Source: CAVYTF01 sp963708205 (GTDB taxonomy: Bacteria; Bacteroidota; Bacteroidia; Chitinophagales; Chitinophagaceae). From it: a DNA stretch of 64,000 bases. A model generated the notes under the pieces. The model saw only the letters and a list, made by a program, of their open reading frames with translations, was not told the DNA's origin and ran no database searches. The DNA lies in NCBI GenBank assembly GCA_963708205.1, contig OY970196.1, forward strand, positions 310,001-374,000. Direction: 5' to 3'. This document shows positions 9,293 to 18,756 of the stretch, one piece after another; position 1 is the first letter of the stretch, and each line of letters begins with the position of its first letter. The translations under genes were made by a program, and so were the position numbers.

Positions 9293-10414
9293 ATGGTTGA
9301 AAAAAATAAAAATAATTTTTTAAAAAAAGCATTCAACACTTCTGTGCTTCAAAAAAGCCGTATGCAATGGGTTGATTACTTGCGCGGCATAGCGATAATT
9401 CTCGTTGTGTATCGGCACGTATTACTTGGCATTCAGGATAGCGGCATTAAAACGCCAACAATTTTAGAAACTGCCAATATGGTTTTCTTTAGTTTCAGAA
9501 TGCCTTTATTTTTTATTTTATCAGGCATTTTTATCAATGGAAGTTTAAAGAAAAGAACAATAAAACAATTCATAACAGATAAGTTCGAAGGATTGCTCTA
9601 TCCTTATTTTATCTGGGTTTTTATACAAATAACGCTGCAGATTTTATTAAGCAAATACACAAACGCGTCGCGAAGTTTTATTGATTATTCGTACATATTT
9701 TATCAACCCGCAAATCTTGACCAGTTTTGGTATTTACCTGCATTGTTTAATGCAACAATTATTTATGTTTTAATTAAAACACAACTCAAAGCAAAATGGT
9801 GGATGCTGTTACTTATTGCTATTGGTTTTTATTATTTATCGCCACATGTGCAATATGCAAGCAGCATGCTTTCTGATTGGATGGAATTTTTTATTTTCTT
9901 CGCGATAGGTGATATTATTTCAGCAGCATTCTTTCATCCTATAACCCAAAAAATTTTAAAAAACCCTTACACCTTATTAGTACTTATCCCAATTTTCGGC
10001 ATCACCCAATATTTTTATTTATCAAATGTGCAGCCTTATGATCCTTTAATGCGGGGTCATCTTATTTTCTTGCTTATCGCGTTGATTGGTTGTTTTTCAA
10101 TGACAGTTTTAGCATTCAGATTGCAGCATTGGAATATTCTTACATTTCTTCGTGTGCTTGGGTTTCACTCACTTTATATTTATGTAATGCATGTAATGAT
10201 AGCTGCATTTGTGCGCGCAATTTGTACACGTGTTTTCGGCATTCATAACAGTGTTTTATTATTGATGATCGGAATATTTTTCGGTGTTACAATTCCTGTT
10301 ATGATCTATAATCTTTTAATAAAAGATAATGTAGGATGGTTTTTATTTACATTTAGAAAAAAGAAACAAAACATAGAAACGGAAAGACCTTTGAAACCTG
10401 CTATTGCACATTAA
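9293..10414 (+). CDS. Second acyltransferase-3 family protein
   Basis: 373 aa with about 10 membrane segments. The N-terminal motif WVDYLRGIAIILVVYRHVL and FRMPLFFILSGIFINGSL identify the acyltransferase-3/nodulation factor NodX-like family, diverged from its upstream neighbour. It likely modifies the same polysaccharide with a different acyl group or at a different position. ATG 9293 is used (TTG 9290 is also in frame). Last gene of the + strand operon; the next gene converges. Confidence 0.82.
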   Translation: MVEKNKNNFLKKAFNTSVLQKSRMQWVDYLRGIAIILVVYRHVLLGIQDSGIKTPTILETANMVFFSFRMPLFFILSGIFINGSLKKRTIKQFITDKFEGLLYPYFIWVFIQITLQILLSKYTNASRSFIDYSYIFYQPANLDQFWYLPALFNATIIYVLIKTQLKAKWWMLLLIAIGFYYLSPHVQYASSMLSDWMEFFIFFAIGDIISAAFFHPITQKILKNPYTLLVLIPIFGITQYFYLSNVQPYDPLMRGHLIFLLIALIGCFSMTVLAFRLQHWNILTFLRVLGFHSLYIYVMHVMIAAFVRAICTRVFGIHNSVLLLMIGIFFGVTIPVMIYNLLIKDNVGWFLFTFRKKKQNIETERPLKPAIAH

Positions 10415-10462
10415 AAAAAATATTTTTTGAAAAAATTTCTTGTTTTAATTAAGAATAACGGC

Positions 10463-11506
10463 TTAGGAATTTAAGTACCTAATCTCTCCGATTTTTTTTA
10501 AAACATTTCTTACACTTGGAATAAGTTTAGGACTCATTTTTTGAAAAAAAGATAATCTTTTTGGATGAATAATGAATGTATGGTAAGGGCGCTTTTCAAC
10601 TTCAGTCGGATTGAATAATTCTTTAAAGCGAATGAGATTTTCGCTGCCTCCATAACTGATATTATACACGCTTTTATTTTCATTATAAAAGCAATCTTTC
10701 ATAATAAAAAAATGAAGCTTTGCCGGCGGAGATTCGTTAACGTGAAACCCATCAAACACCAAAGCACTGCTTAAATGATAAAAAGATTCTGCATCTTTTA
10801 CAATGAAAACTGCATTAACAATTTTATCATTTAAATAGGCAACATAAATATCACAGAGGTTATGTTTTTTACCTTGCAGATACATTTCTTTGAAAACTCT
10901 GAAAGGTCGCTGTTTATAATTTTTTTCCCGTGCAGCATTTTTGAAAATTTTATGAATTACTTTAAGCTCATCTTCATTTGGCAGTTTTGAAAAATCATAA
11001 GGAACTCTGCCGGCAAGAACAATTTTTCTTCTGCCTTGTATCTTGAAACCCGCAAGCAGCTTATGTTCCGGCTGATTATAAATATTCCAATTATATTCTT
11101 CCTTTTGATGAAACGGAAAGAACAATTCATACTGAAAGTCTTTATCCCGTTTCAGTAAATTTTCAAAGCGGATGTCATTTGGTCTTATTTGTAAATGGAT
11201 GTAATTATTTGCAAAAGCAAAATTTTTTAATTCAGTAAGCAGTATTTCGGGATTAATATTTTTGTTTAAAATGATCGGGCCTTCTTCAACAATACCAAAT
11301 TTTAAAAAAGAAAATCCAATAACAACAATTGCAACATAGGCAACAACATCGTTATTTTCTTTGTACGTTAAAAAAATTGGCTTTGAAAATACAGAAGCAT
11401 ATTCTGTATCTACAAAATATGGATATTGATAAAAAGTGGCATCAGTTTGCTTAAGTTTTTCGTTCCATTCGTTTAGGTCAGCTTTATTAATTCTTTGCCA
11501 GGGCAT
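10463..11506 (-). CDS. FemAB-like GNAT acetyltransferase
   Basis: 347 aa soluble protein resembling the BioF2/FemAB-like GNAT group: an N-terminal half starting QTDATFYQYPYFVD and a C-terminal acyltransferase half with CDIYVAYLNDKIVNAVFIV, SSALVFDGF and a YNISYGGSENLIRFKELFN segment. Such proteins often transfer amino acids or acyl groups to cell-envelope or polysaccharide sugars. It lies at the end of the polysaccharide locus, so a sugar N-acyltransferase role is plausible but unproved. Confidence 0.6.
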   Translation of the reverse strand: MPWQRINKADLNEWNEKLKQTDATFYQYPYFVDTEYASVFSKPIFLTYKENNDVVAYVAIVVIGFSFLKFGIVEEGPIILNKNINPEILLTELKNFAFANNYIHLQIRPNDIRFENLLKRDKDFQYELFFPFHQKEEYNWNIYNQPEHKLLAGFKIQGRRKIVLAGRVPYDFSKLPNEDELKVIHKIFKNAAREKNYKQRPFRVFKEMYLQGKKHNLCDIYVAYLNDKIVNAVFIVKDAESFYHLSSALVFDGFHVNESPPAKLHFFIMKDCFYNENKSVYNISYGGSENLIRFKELFNPTEVEKRPYHTFIIHPKRLSFFQKMSPKLIPSVRNVLKKIGEIRYLNS

Positions 11507-11549
11507 TAAAATAATTAGTTGGGTAAAAGTTCATCTCATGCTATCGCGG

Positions 11550-11557
11550 CAAATATA
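11550..11557 (-). promoter_or_regulatory. -7 promoter element TATATTTG
   Basis: On the minus strand TATATTTG (TAnnTTTG consensus) lies 43 nt upstream of the ATG of the FemAB-like gene. No TTG was seen at the matching -33 spacing, so support is weak. Confidence 0.35.
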
Positions 11558-11607
11558 ATTTAAAAAAATTAGTTGAATTTATTGTGCCTTAAAACAAGAT
11601 GAAGAAA

Positions 11608-13197
11608 TTATTTCAAAATCTCTAAGGCTTTTTTTACCATGCTGTCATTTTGATTTGACACTTCAAAAAAGCCTTCTGTTTGCCATTTTTCCCGGGCAAC
11701 ATACGCCGTAAATTTATTGAGAAAATCTGCCTTTGCTCTTGCCGAAACTGTTGAAATATCAATGGTGTCTTTCTTTGCATATGCTGCTAAAGATTGCCAA
11801 TCTTTTTCTCCTGCAACAAATTGTTTACTAAAAGCAACAGGTGAAGTGATATTTTGAAAGCTATTTTTATTGATTCGATAATAATTATAAATAAAATTGT
11901 TCAATGTGCCTTTTAAATATAATTGCATAATTTCTTTTGGCTGCACCGTTGTGTCAAATGGAATAAAAATATCAGGTGTAATGCCACCACCTCCATAAAC
12001 AATGTGACCAGAAGGTGTTTTAAAAGGCTTGCTAACAGGCTTTGTAGTATCTCCTACTTCTACTTCTCCATTATGAAAACGGTTTATCAATTCTTCATCA
12101 TATTGTTCTTTGCCTTTGTCATAAGGCTTCTGAATATTTCTGCCAACCGGCGTATAGTATCTTGCTATTGTTAATCTCAAGGCAGAGCCATCGCTTAAAC
12201 CAAACTGCTCTTGCACTAAGCCTTTGCCAAAAGTTCTTCGACCAATTATTGTTGCTCTGTCCCAATCTTGCAAAGCACCGCTTAAAATTTCACTTGCTGA
12301 AGCTGTGGTTTCATCAACCAATACTACCAATTTCCCCTGCTCAAAAAGACCTTGATTTTTACAATGATATTCCGTTTTTTCTGAATGTGCACCTTGCGTG
12401 TAAACAATTAATTTATCATCATCCAAAAATTCATCTGCTATTTCAACAGCCTGGTCTAAATAGCCGCCACCATTGCCTCTCAGGTCAAGTATTAATTTTT
12501 TCATTCCTTGTTTTTGCAATTTCTGCATTGCTTCCATAAACTCTGCATAAGTAGTTTCTGCAAATTTATTAATGCGGATAAATCCTGTTTCAGGCGCAAT
12601 GATATATGCTACATCAACAGAAGGAACTGGAATGATATCACGAGCTATTGTAATTTTTTTTAAAAGTCCATTTCGCAAAATTGTTATTTCTACTTTTGTA
12701 TTACCGGGGCCACGAAGTAGTTTTCTTATGTCGTCCGGTGTAATATTTTTCTTCGCAATGTTTGTGGTGTCATTTACTTTTATTATTTGATCACCAACTT
12801 GAACGCCTGCTTTAAAAGAAGGTCCATTCACAATAACATTGGTTACATTCACAGTATCACTGAAAATTTGAAACTCTACTCCTATTCCTTCAAAATTTCC
12901 CTGCAAATCTTCATTTACTTCTTCAAGTTCTGCCGCTGGAATATAGACAGAATGCGGATCGAGATGAGATAAAAGATCGTTTATTGTTTGGCTTTGGAAA
13001 CTATCTTCCGAGATTTTATCAACATATTTATTTTGTACTAAATCCATCACTTCTTCCAACAAACTGCCTTTTTTATTTTGTAGAAATGCAGAACCTCCGC
13101 TAACATTTTCGCGTAATTGATAACCAATTGCCATCCCGGCAATCATTACAACAGCAAATAATAAGGGCAACCATACTTGTAATTTTTTACCTGTCAT
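11608..13197 (-). CDS. C-terminal processing protease, S41 family
   Basis: 529 aa. A membrane anchor or signal (about residues 8-26) is followed by a short helical region, a PDZ domain (about 95-185, with FEGIGVEFQIF and AGVQVGDQIIKVND) and the S41 catalytic domain with LRGNGGGYLDQAV. The Ser-Lys dyad is at about Ser300 (TTASASEI) and Lys325 (RRTFGKGLVQ), 25 residues apart as in CtpA enzymes. It cleaves proteins in the periplasm. ATG 13197 is preferred to TTG 13200. Monocistronic; divergent from the sugar kinase gene. Confidence 0.93.
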   Translation of the reverse strand: MTGKKLQVWLPLLFAVVMIAGMAIGYQLRENVSGGSAFLQNKKGSLLEEVMDLVQNKYVDKISEDSFQSQTINDLLSHLDPHSVYIPAAELEEVNEDLQGNFEGIGVEFQIFSDTVNVTNVIVNGPSFKAGVQVGDQIIKVNDTTNIAKKNITPDDIRKLLRGPGNTKVEITILRNGLLKKITIARDIIPVPSVDVAYIIAPETGFIRINKFAETTYAEFMEAMQKLQKQGMKKLILDLRGNGGGYLDQAVEIADEFLDDDKLIVYTQGAHSEKTEYHCKNQGLFEQGKLVVLVDETTASASEILSGALQDWDRATIIGRRTFGKGLVQEQFGLSDGSALRLTIARYYTPVGRNIQKPYDKGKEQYDEELINRFHNGEVEVGDTTKPVSKPFKTPSGHIVYGGGGITPDIFIPFDTTVQPKEIMQLYLKGTLNNFIYNYYRINKNSFQNITSPVAFSKQFVAGEKDWQSLAAYAKKDTIDISTVSARAKADFLNKFTAYVAREKWQTEGFFEVSNQNDSMVKKALEILK

Positions 13198-13292
13198 CAA
13201 TAATTAATTGTAATCTTATTTTTACAAAATGCGAATATCTGTATTAAACTTTAATTGATAGGTCTTGTTAAGGTTGACTGCAAAAAATTATT

Positions 13293-14138
13293 ATGAAAAT
13301 AAAACTCATTGCTGACAGTGGTTCTACAAAATGCGAGTGGTGTTTGTTGATAAATAAAAAAAATAAAAGGATTATTACAAAAGGAATTAGTCCGTATTTT
13401 TTAAATGAAAAAGAAATAGAGCTTTTGATACATGAAGAGCTATTTAAAAAAATAAAACAAATAAAAATTGATGAGATTTATTTTTATGGAACAGGTTTGA
13501 AAAGTGCCTCAAATATTTTAATTATAAAAAAAGTTTTAAAAAAAATATTTCCCTCTGCTAAAATATTTGTTCATGACGATCTTATTGCAGCAGCAAGATC
13601 TTTATGTGGAAAGGAAAAAGGTATTGTTTGTATTTTAGGCACGGGTTCTAATTCCTGCTATTACGACGGTAAAAAAAAGGTAAAAAATAATCCCGGACTT
13701 GGTTATATTTTAGGTGATGAAGGCAGCGGCACTTATTTAGGAAAAAAAATAATTCAATATTATTTATACGGAATGTTTGATGAAATTCTGAAAAAAAAAT
13801 TCGATGAAAAGTATAAAACAACTGCCGCTGAAATTTTAGATAAAATATATAAGCAACCTTTGCCAAACCGTTATCTGGCCTCATTCTCGGTGTTTGTTGC
13901 AGAAAATCGCGGACATCAAATTATTGACAATATTATTGAAGACAGCATCAATGATTTCTTCTCTATGCATATTTTAAAATATAAAGAAAGTCAATCCTTG
14001 CCAATAAACTTTACAGGAAGCATTGCTTTTATTTTTAAAGATGCAATAAAAGAAGCTTGTAAAAATTATAATTTAAAATTGGGTAAAATAGTAAAAGAAC
14101 CGATGCAAGGATTAATTGCATTTCATAATAACAAATAA
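13293..14138 (+). CDS. BadF/BadG-type ATPase, probable N-acetylglucosamine kinase
   Basis: 281 aa ASKHA-fold kinase. The N-terminal phosphate-1 loop ADSGSTKCEW, the phosphate-2 region CILGTGSNSC and GYILGDEGSGTYLGKK are typical of the eukaryotic-type GlcNAc kinase/BadF group. It probably phosphorylates GlcNAc released during wall recycling. The start ATG lies about 95 bp from the divergent protease gene. Substrate is inferred from family only. Confidence 0.78.
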   Translation: MKIKLIADSGSTKCEWCLLINKKNKRIITKGISPYFLNEKEIELLIHEELFKKIKQIKIDEIYFYGTGLKSASNILIIKKVLKKIFPSAKIFVHDDLIAAARSLCGKEKGIVCILGTGSNSCYYDGKKKVKNNPGLGYILGDEGSGTYLGKKIIQYYLYGMFDEILKKKFDEKYKTTAAEILDKIYKQPLPNRYLASFSVFVAENRGHQIIDNIIEDSINDFFSMHILKYKESQSLPINFTGSIAFIFKDAIKEACKNYNLKLGKIVKEPMQGLIAFHNNK

Positions 14139-14141
14139 CAT

Positions 14142-14172
14142 TTGGAATAAAAATATTGCGCACCTATTTTTG
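14142..14172 (+). promoter_or_regulatory. Promoter of tRNA-Gln
   Basis: TTG (14142-14144), 20 nt spacer, TATTTTTG (14165-14172); the tRNA starts 32 nt downstream. Good fit to the Bacteroidota consensus. Confidence 0.6.
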
Positions 14173-14204
14173 CAGGCCGAAAAACGCAATCCAAAATGTA
14201 GGAT

Positions 14205-14275
14205 TGCCTGATAGTATAAGGGCAGTACGACTGATTTTGATTCAGTAGGTCTAGGTTCGAATCCTGGTCGGGCAA
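14205..14275 (+). tRNA. tRNA-Gln (anticodon TTG)
   Basis: A 71-nt cloverleaf. The acceptor arm TGCCTGA pairs with TCGGGCA (one G-T), the anticodon stem is ACTGA/TCAGT with loop TTTTGAT giving anticodon TTG, and the T arm contains GGTTCGAATCC. CCA is not encoded. Reads CAA. Confidence 0.95.
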
Positions 14276-14280
14276 CAAAA

Positions 14281-14315
14281 ATGCTGAAGCAATTTCTTCG
14301 GCATTTATTATTTTT
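14281..14315 (+). terminator. Intrinsic terminator between the two tRNA-Gln genes
   Basis: The 9-bp stem ATGCTGAAG/CTTCGGCAT (one G-T pair) has a CAATTT loop and is followed by TTATTATTTTT. It lies 5 nt after the first tRNA, so the second tRNA is probably reached by readthrough or from its own promoter. Confidence 0.7.
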
Positions 14316-14328
14316 GTTACAGATTAAT

Positions 14329-14399
14329 TGCCCGATAGTATAATGGTAGTACCGCAGATTCTGGTTCTGCTTGTCTTGGTTCGAATCCAGGTCGGGTAA
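14329..14399 (+). tRNA. tRNA-Gln (anticodon CTG)
   Basis: A 71-nt cloverleaf. The acceptor arm TGCCCGA pairs with TCGGGTA, the anticodon stem is GCAGA/TCTGC with loop TTCTGGT giving anticodon CTG, and the T arm contains GGTTCGAATCC. CCA is not encoded. Closely similar to the TTG isoacceptor 53 nt upstream, consistent with tandem duplication. Confidence 0.95.
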
Positions 14400-14530
14400 C
14401 ATTTTAGTTTTAAGACTCTGCTTTTTAGAAAAATTTAATAATTTTTGTAATTCAATCAGCTGCCGATTGAAAATATTTTCAAAATTTAATTTTGGATATT
14501 TATCCTACTAACTCTCTGGATATTTGCACT

Positions 14531-14599
14531 TTAAAATCGAATTAAATTTAATTACTGGCACGATTTTAAGTTAATGAATAGCAAAAAAACATAACTTTG
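14531..14599 (+). promoter_or_regulatory. Nested palindromes and -7 element upstream of the phosphoglycosyltransferase gene
   Basis: TTAAAATCG (14531-14539) and CGATTTTAA (14561-14569) form a perfect 9-bp inverted repeat enclosing the self-complementary AATTAAATTTAATT (14540-14553). TAACTTTG (14592-14599) fits the -7 consensus 37 nt before the ATG; no good -33 TTG was seen. The palindromes could be an operator for the sugar genes. Inference only. Confidence 0.35.
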
Positions 14600-14636
14600 T
14601 TTTGTACCCTTATGTAAAACTTATCAATTTATTTGA

Positions 14637-15362
14637 ATGCAAATAATAGAGAAAAAAAGTAATACCCAGGAAACCTACCTACGACATGTACACGTACAAG
14701 TTGAAGCGCCGCAAAAGAAAATAGAAATTGAAAAAACATTAAGCAATAAAAAATTTCAGCTATTTGTAAAGCGGGCTTTTGATATTGCTGTTTCAGGCAT
14801 TCTTATTTTATTATTATCTCCGGTTTTGATTCTCATAGCTTTGATTATCAAACTCACTTCAAAAGGTCCGGTGCTTTACAGCAATGAAAGAGTAGCTTAT
14901 AAAGGAGGCACTTTCTGTTGCCATAAGTTTCGCTCTATGGTTACTAATCAGGAAGTAAAAGCAGAAGACCATAAAATAGCTTTAGAAAATCAGGCAAAAG
15001 GAATTTTGTATAAAAGTCAAACGGATTCCCGCATAACATGGATCGGGAAAATAACACGAAAAACAAGTATGGATGAGTTACCGCAATTATTTAATGTTTT
15101 TTTAGGCGATATGAGTTTGATAGGACCAAGACCTTTAGTACCTTTTATGCTGAAAGATTTACCTGAGTTCAGAGAGATAAGATGTCTTGTAAGACCAGGC
15201 ATAACAGGACTTTGGCAAATAAACGATCGTGTAAATAATACAAGTGCCACCTTCATGATTAAGCACGATATATCTTATGTAGAAAATTATAGTTTATGGT
15301 TGGATATTAAAATTTTATTGAAAACTCCAATGGTAGTTATAAGCGGCAAAGGAGCCTATTAA
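14637..15362 (+). CDS. Small undecaprenyl-phosphate sugar phosphotransferase (PGT)
   Basis: 241 aa initiating enzyme that transfers a sugar-1-phosphate from a UDP-sugar to undecaprenyl phosphate. After a charged N-terminus come KRAFDIAVSGILILLLSP (re-entrant membrane helix), SNERVAYKGGTFCCHKFRSM, the catalytic Asp-Glu pair in SMDELPQLFNVFLGDMSLIG, GPRPLVP, and RPGITGLWQINDR. The large multispan N-terminus of WcaJ/WbaP is absent, so it is the minimal PglC-like form. It stands alone upstream of the mutase gene. Confidence 0.9.
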   Translation: MQIIEKKSNTQETYLRHVHVQVEAPQKKIEIEKTLSNKKFQLFVKRAFDIAVSGILILLLSPVLILIALIIKLTSKGPVLYSNERVAYKGGTFCCHKFRSMVTNQEVKAEDHKIALENQAKGILYKSQTDSRITWIGKITRKTSMDELPQLFNVFLGDMSLIGPRPLVPFMLKDLPEFREIRCLVRPGITGLWQINDRVNNTSATFMIKHDISYVENYSLWLDIKILLKTPMVVISGKGAY

Positions 15363-15465
15363 ATTTTTTGAACCATACCATAAATATTCCCCCAACAAAT
15401 TGATTCGATTGCTTGCCATATTTTTAAAACAATTATGGTAATAGGAGTTTTTAAAAGAATAAAAT

Positions 15466-16590
15466 ATGATAAAAGCAGATTATGTAATTGTTGGTTCTGG
15501 ATTAACTGGAAGTACCATCGCAAGAATATTAACTGATCATGGACAAGAAGTGATTATCCTTGACAGAAAAGATCACATTGCAGGAAATGTTTTTGATTAC
15601 AAACATGAAAGTGGCGCAATGCTGCATAAATACGGACCACATTATTTCCGTTGTGGCTCAGAAAAAATATGGAATTTTTTAAATCGCTTCACGGAATTTT
15701 ATAATTGGTCTGCAGAAATAAAATCGAAGGTTGAAGATGAATATCTCAATTGGCCTGTTAATCTTTCTTACATAGAAAAAATAGCCGGTAAAAATTGGGA
15801 AGATGATAAATTTAAAGGTGATCCGAAAAATTTTGAGGAGGCTTGCCTTGCTAAAATGCCGCGCGCTTTGTACGAGATTTTTATTAAAGGATATACTGAA
15901 AAACAATGGGGTGTAAAAGATATTCAATTAGATAAAGAACTTGCTACACGTATTACTATAAACAAAGCAAATGTAAATACACTTACACCAAATCATCGCT
16001 GGAATGCCTTGCCTGCAAAGGGATACACAGAAATGGTAAAAAATATTATCGGTAATATTGAAGTAAAACTCAATTACGATTATCTTGAAAATAAAAATAA
16101 TATTCAGGCAAATAAGTATACCATTTTCACAGGACCTGTTGATGAATTTTTTGGTTATAAATATGGCAAATTAAAATATCGCGGACAAAACAGAAGAGTA
16201 GAATATTTAAAAGAAACTGACCAACATCAACCTTGCATCCAGGTAAATTATCCTAATGCTACAGATCCGAGAATAAGAACTATTGAATGGAAACATTTAA
16301 TGCCAGCAGAAAAAAAATCTTCGATTAAGGGAACTGTTCTTACACATGAAACTCCTTTTACTCCTGAAAATTCTAACCAATACGAATATCCATTTCCGGA
16401 TAAAATCAATAAAAATCTTTATGAAAAATATAAAGCAGATGCGAATGCTTTAACTGATACGTTAATTTGCGGAAGGCTTGGAGAATATAAATATTACGAT
16501 ATGGATCAGGCAATAGGTAGAGCCATGAGCCTTGCATCTAAGATCTTGGACAAATTTAAAATTGAAGAAGAATATTCTCTTACTGTTTAG
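15466..16590 (+). CDS. glf: UDP-galactopyranose mutase
   Basis: 374 aa FAD enzyme converting UDP-galactopyranose to UDP-galactofuranose. It has an N-terminal dinucleotide motif (YVIVGSGLTGSTIARIL), the flavin contact region HIAGNVFDY, HKYGPHYF, WGVKDIQLDKELATRITI, and the C-terminal GRLGEYKYYDMDQAIGRAM that closes the active site. YFRC replaces the common IFHT after the GPH motif, so it is a divergent member. It implies galactofuranose in the surface glycan. Its 3' end overlaps the convergent rmlD-like gene by 11 bp. Confidence 0.86.
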   Translation: MIKADYVIVGSGLTGSTIARILTDHGQEVIILDRKDHIAGNVFDYKHESGAMLHKYGPHYFRCGSEKIWNFLNRFTEFYNWSAEIKSKVEDEYLNWPVNLSYIEKIAGKNWEDDKFKGDPKNFEEACLAKMPRALYEIFIKGYTEKQWGVKDIQLDKELATRITINKANVNTLTPNHRWNALPAKGYTEMVKNIIGNIEVKLNYDYLENKNNIQANKYTIFTGPVDEFFGYKYGKLKYRGQNRRVEYLKETDQHQPCIQVNYPNATDPRIRTIEWKHLMPAEKKSSIKGTVLTHETPFTPENSNQYEYPFPDKINKNLYEKYKADANALTDTLICGRLGEYKYYDMDQAIGRAMSLASKILDKFKIEEEYSLTV

Positions 16591-17443
16591 TAAGTTGTTG
16601 TAAACCTTCTTTCAAACTTTCTTGCCAATGTTTCAATTTTATTCCATAAACATTGGCAATTTTATTTTTATTCATTACAGAAAAATACGGCCGCATTGCA
16701 GGTGTTGGATACTGCGAAGTACTAATTCCATTGACTTTGCAGCTTGAATTGATTTCTTTTTTTATTGCTTCGGCAAATTGAAACCAACTAATTTCTCCCT
16801 CATTGCTAAAATGATAAATCCCCGGATAAGCAACATTGGCTTTTATTATTTGCAAAATAATTTCTGCAAGATCTTTTGCATACGTTGGTGAACCAAACTG
16901 ATCATTAACCACATTTATTTCATTGCGTTCATTCATTAAACGCACCATTGTTTTTACAAAATTATTTCCATATTCACTGTAAACCCACGATGTTCTGATA
17001 ATAATAGCGTCTTCACAATTTTCGATTGCCAATTTCTCGCCGAGTAATTTACTATATCCATAATAATTTATTGGTTGCGTTTTATCATCAGGTTCATAAG
17101 ATTTATTCGCCTCACCATTGAAAACATAATCTGTTGAAATATGAATGAGTTTGATTTTATTCTTGGAACACAATTTTGCAATTGTGCCAACAGCGTTTGC
17201 ATTGATTCTTATGGCGATTTCTTTTTCCATTTCTGCTTTATCAACTGCTGTATAAGCTGCGCAATTAATAAAATATGAGAAATGATTGTTTGAAAAAAAA
17301 TTGATGATAGAACTTTCATCACATAAATCCAACTCATTTCTACCAGCAAATAAAAATTCGTATTCTTTATGTTTTTCAGATAAGGATTGTAGTTCTCTTC
17401 CTAATTGTCCGTCTTTTCCTGAAACTGCAATTACTGATTTCAA
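16580..17443 (-). CDS. rfbD: dTDP-4-dehydrorhamnose reductase
   Basis: 287 aa extended SDR (RmlD). The Rossmann motif is GKDGQLGRELQSL, the catalytic region has NCAAYTAVDKAE, and the active-site Tyr-Lys is in YYGYSKLLGEK; RTSWVYS and FGSPTYAKDLA follow. It makes dTDP-L-rhamnose. rfbA, rfbB and rfbC are not in the window. It follows the UDP-sugar dehydrogenase gene by 11 nt in a three-gene minus-strand operon. Confidence 0.9.
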   Translation of the reverse strand: MKSVIAVSGKDGQLGRELQSLSEKHKEYEFLFAGRNELDLCDESSIINFFSNNHFSYFINCAAYTAVDKAEMEKEIAIRINANAVGTIAKLCSKNKIKLIHISTDYVFNGEANKSYEPDDKTQPINYYGYSKLLGEKLAIENCEDAIIIRTSWVYSEYGNNFVKTMVRLMNERNEINVVNDQFGSPTYAKDLAEIILQIIKANVAYPGIYHFSNEGEISWFQFAEAIKKEINSSCKVNGISTSQYPTPAMRPYFSVMNKNKIANVYGIKLKHWQESLKEGLQQLTKQ

Positions 17444-17454
17444 AATTTAAAAAT

Positions 17455-18747
17455 TTACAAACTCCAGTATTTTCTTGAGTGAATTTTATTTCTATAAATA
17501 CCTTTTAAATCTGTGATCAATGCTTTTTCATTACAAAGAGATGCGAAAAAATTTTCATCAAGATTTTTATACTCATCGTGCGAAACAGCAATGATTATTG
17601 CATCATAATCTTTTTCCATTTTTTGAATCAAAGAAAAACCATATTCCCTTTGCACATCTTCAGAAGATGCGCGCGGATCTGCAACATGTACATTTATAAA
17701 GTAAGATTGCAGACCAACTACAATATCAGCAACTTTTGAATTGCGTATATCGCTTACATTTTCTTTAAAAGTTGCACCCAATATCAACACTTTTGCTTCT
17801 TTAATATTATCGCTGTTAGCAATCAAATGCTGTATAATTTTTTTTGAAACATAATTTCCCATTGTATCATTTACATAACGTCCAGCAAGTATTACACGCG
17901 AATTAAAACCAAGCTCAGCAGCCTTATACGTAAGATAATATGGATCTACACCGATGCAATGTCCGCCGACAAGACCAGGGCAAAAATTTAAAAAATTCCA
18001 TTTTGTTTTCGCAACTTCCAACACTTCATAAGTATTGATATTCATCTTATCGAAGATGATGGATAACTCATTCATTAAAGCAATATTCAAATCACGTTGT
18101 GTATTCTCAATAACCTTTCCAGCTTCAGCAACTTTTATGGAAGATGCTTTATAAACGCCAGCTGTTACAACTAACTCATACACTTTTGCAATCTCATTTA
18201 GAGATTCTTTATCACATCCTGAAACCACTTTTACTACTGATTCAAGTGTATGATTTTTATCGCCGGGATTAATTCTTTCAGGTGAATAACCTGCTTTGAA
18301 ATCTTCACACATTTTTAAGCCACTTAATTTTTCTATCAATGGCACACAATCTTCTTCGGTACAACCTGGATAAACAGTTGATTCAAAAACAACATAATCA
18401 TCCTGCTTAATTATAGCGCCAATTGTTCGGCATGCATTTAACAACATAGACAAATCGGGAACGTTATGCTCATCAACCGGTGTGGGAACTGCAATAATAT
18501 AAAATGAGGCTTTTTGTAAAACTTCTGGGGAACTTGAAAATTCAATATCACATTTATTGAACATTTCTCCACCTAATTCTTTACTTGGATCAATGTTTCG
18601 TTTCAATAAATCAATTCTTGTTTTGCTGATATCAAAACCAATTACAGAAACTTTTTTTGCAAGTGCAAGCGCAACAGGCAAGCCAACATATCCCAAACCA
18701 ATTACTGCTAATTTTTTTTCTTTTTTTATTAATTTGTCTGCTATCAT
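17455..18747 (-). CDS. Nucleotide sugar dehydrogenase (TviB/WbpO-like)
   Basis: 430 aa. It oxidises C6 of a UDP-sugar to the uronic acid, most like the UDP-HexNAc dehydrogenases. It has an N-terminal NAD motif (LAVIGLGYVGLPVALALAK), AVPTPVDEHNVPDL, the family segment GYSPERINPGDK, and the catalytic Cys in VGGHCIGVDPYYLTYKA; the C-terminal domain has LGATFKENVSDIRNSK. Its neighbours suggest an aminated or N-acetylated uronic acid. It ends 11 nt before rfbD and begins 9 nt after the aminotransferase. Confidence 0.88.
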   Translation of the reverse strand: MIADKLIKKEKKLAVIGLGYVGLPVALALAKKVSVIGFDISKTRIDLLKRNIDPSKELGGEMFNKCDIEFSSSPEVLQKASFYIIAVPTPVDEHNVPDLSMLLNACRTIGAIIKQDDYVVFESTVYPGCTEEDCVPLIEKLSGLKMCEDFKAGYSPERINPGDKNHTLESVVKVVSGCDKESLNEIAKVYELVVTAGVYKASSIKVAEAGKVIENTQRDLNIALMNELSIIFDKMNINTYEVLEVAKTKWNFLNFCPGLVGGHCIGVDPYYLTYKAAELGFNSRVILAGRYVNDTMGNYVSKKIIQHLIANSDNIKEAKVLILGATFKENVSDIRNSKVADIVVGLQSYFINVHVADPRASSEDVQREYGFSLIQKMEKDYDAIIIAVSHDEYKNLDENFFASLCNEKALITDLKGIYRNKIHSRKYWSL

Positions 18748-18756
18748 TTCTTCAAT

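Noticed and set aside
12162..12539. 125-aa + strand frame
   Set aside because: Lies inside the S41 protease gene on the opposite strand and has no domain.
14112..14402. 96-aa frame on the minus strand with two similar halves (PGFEPRPTESKSVVLPLYYQ-like)
   Set aside because: It is antisense to the two tRNA-Gln genes; the repeat reflects the two tRNAs.
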